Assembly: GCA_028705775.1 (NCBI GenBank)
Contig: JAQWCW010000023.1
Span: 1-46,445, forward strand
From: Eubacteriales bacterium
Lineage (GTDB): Bacteria > Bacillota > Clostridia > Christensenellales > Aristaeellaceae
DNA length: 46,445 nt
Direction: 5' to 3'
Shown: positions 45,678 to 46,445 of the stretch, one piece after another
Layout: every line of letters starts with the position of its first letter
Numbering within the stretch: the first letter of the stretch is position 1
The notes under the pieces: generated by a model
Told to the model about the DNA's origin: nothing
The model's database searches: none
What the model saw: only the letters and a program-made list of their open reading frames with translations
Made by a program: the position numbers and the translations under genes

Positions 45678-46445
45678 TTATTGGTTCGAGTTTCCGTAGT
45701 TCCCTGCCACAGCGCAGCCCTCATAGTAGAAGGCCAGAATCTTCTCGCAGGATACGCCATGATGAGCCGCCCACATCGCGCCGTGTTGGGATAGGCCGAT
45801 GCCGTGACCGAACGAGGTCACGTTGCGCTCATTGCGCGCGGCCTCGTCCCACTCGTCTGTCTTGGTCACATAATAGGGGTAATGCGTGCTCCACACGTCG
45901 CCGCTGCGCTTGGTCGCGCCCTTGTTGGAGGCGCAGTAGAAGCAATTCACCAGCTTGCCGCCGTAGGTCAGTACCTGACCCTTCGTCGCGGCAATCGCCT
46001 CGTCCGAATTTGGGTTCTTGCCAATCTTCCCAACATGAAAGGACTGGTGGTTGGTGGTATCGGAAAGCACGCTGTTGCGGCGGTAATAGGCGTATGTGCG
46101 CGCGCAGATCGCTTGCGCCTTGAGCGCCTCGATGTTCGCGGACTCGTACATCTCGGAAGGCACGACGCCGCGTAGGTACTCCTCGATGTCGAGGCGTACC
46201 TCGTCAGCGCCGTATACCGCGATGTTCTCCGCACGTTGCATCTTGATGCGAATGGTGACAGGCTGCGTTTCCAGCGCGGGCACAGCCGATGGCAAGCCTT
46301 CCCTCAGCGCCTTGCGGGTATCGTTCCCGACAATGCCGTCCACCTCGATGCCTGCAAGCGTCTGAAGCCGTCTGACCGCAGAGGCGGTTTTCGGGCCGTA
46401 GATGCCGTCAGCAGTGCCGGGATTGAAGCCAAGCTGAGCGAGGCG
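45678..46445 (-). CDS. SpoIID/LytB-domain protein with peptidoglycan-binding domain, 5' partial
   Basis: The frame is open to the right edge; 255 residues are visible. The first ~45 residues (RLAQLGFNPGTADGIYGPKT, then AVRRLQTLAGIEVDGIVG) are a PG_binding_1 domain. The SpoIID domain follows with EYLRGVVPSEMYESANIEAL, then KAQAICARTYAYYRR, ATKGQVLTYGGKLV, and the ending GHGIGLSQHGAMWAAHHGVS. SpoIID-type proteins are lytic transglycosylases acting on denuded glycan during spore engulfment or cell-wall turnover. The fusion with a wall-binding domain suggests a secreted cell-wall hydrolase. Probably a host gene bordering the island. Confidence 0.9.
   Translation of the reverse strand, partial: RLAQLGFNPGTADGIYGPKTASAVRRLQTLAGIEVDGIVGNDTRKALREGLPSAVPALETQPVTIRIKMQRAENIAVYGADEVRLDIEEYLRGVVPSEMYESANIEALKAQAICARTYAYYRRNSVLSDTTNHQSFHVGKIGKNPNSDEAIAATKGQVLTYGGKLVNCFYCASNKGATKRSGDVWSTHYPYYVTKTDEWDEAARNERNVTSFGHGIGLSQHGAMWAAHHGVSCEKILAFYYEGCAVAGNYGNSNQ

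Overview
The window looks like an accessory region of a Clostridia-type Firmicute. The signs are strong AGGAGG ribosome-binding sites, GTG/TTG starts, large serine recombinases in tandem pairs, SpoIID, an ECF sigma factor with a fused C-terminal domain, and HK97-type prophage genes of the kind common in gut Clostridia. It has no rRNA and one tRNA. Several genes stop abruptly and continue as unrelated or out-of-phase genes (about 1.45, 3.15, 6.02, 7.74, 11.03 and 22.6 kb). Either the region is a graveyard of deleted prophages and islands, or some joins are assembly artefacts. Reads across these points would decide.

Layout. 0-7.7 kb: a decayed prophage with a sigma-like regulator, small early genes, fused halves of a DUF2800 gene and a 'virulence-related' gene, DUF4314, a DUF5049 gene with an internal stop, a large terminase lacking its Walker B segment, an intact portal, a ClpP-like prohead protease, and a tape-measure gene following the protease directly with no capsid genes between. 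7.7-10.9 kb: a chromosomal-looking patch with an ECF sigma factor, tRNA-Pro(GGG), a secreted GH10 xylanase and a small secreted protein. 10.9-15.1 kb: a phage/plasmid module with a 'virulence-related' protein, a zinc-ribbon protein, a class II glutamine amidotransferase and an amidoligase. 15.2-15.7 kb: very GC-rich degenerate repeats. 15.9-22.6 kb: a Fic protein, then a second packaging module (ParB-MTase, TerS, intact TerL, HNH, hicAB, truncated portal).

22.6-45.6 kb: a set of serine-recombinase islands. A recombinase pair (first member truncated) at 22.6-24.9 kb and an intact pair at 42-44.9 kb flank three cargo blocks: (i) a flavin reductase/HxlR pair plus a five-gene MarR-nitroreductase-radical SAM-MutM-EndoIII operon; (ii) a two-component system/ICMT operon facing a phosphodiester glycosidase-export-PAP2-lipoprotein cluster, then an MFS transporter; (iii) an ECF sigma/anti-sigma pair. 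Each boundary carries the same 43-bp hairpin beside a recombinase gene or remnant (four copies). Two 21-bp iteron-like arrays and a roughly 500-bp direct repeat add to the pattern. The window ends in a host-like SpoIID gene.

Most notable observations: (1) the 'virulence-related' proteins align along their whole length with the neighbouring amidoligase but lack its catalytic His and Arg positions, so they look like pseudo-amidoligases encoded beside an active amidoligase and an amidotransferase, with a shared 12-bp leader motif; (2) serial accretion of recombinase islands marked by the 43-bp hairpin; (3) matched response-regulator operators at the two divergent promoters of the envelope cargo; (4) a mobile-looking DNA-repair operon under a MarR repressor.
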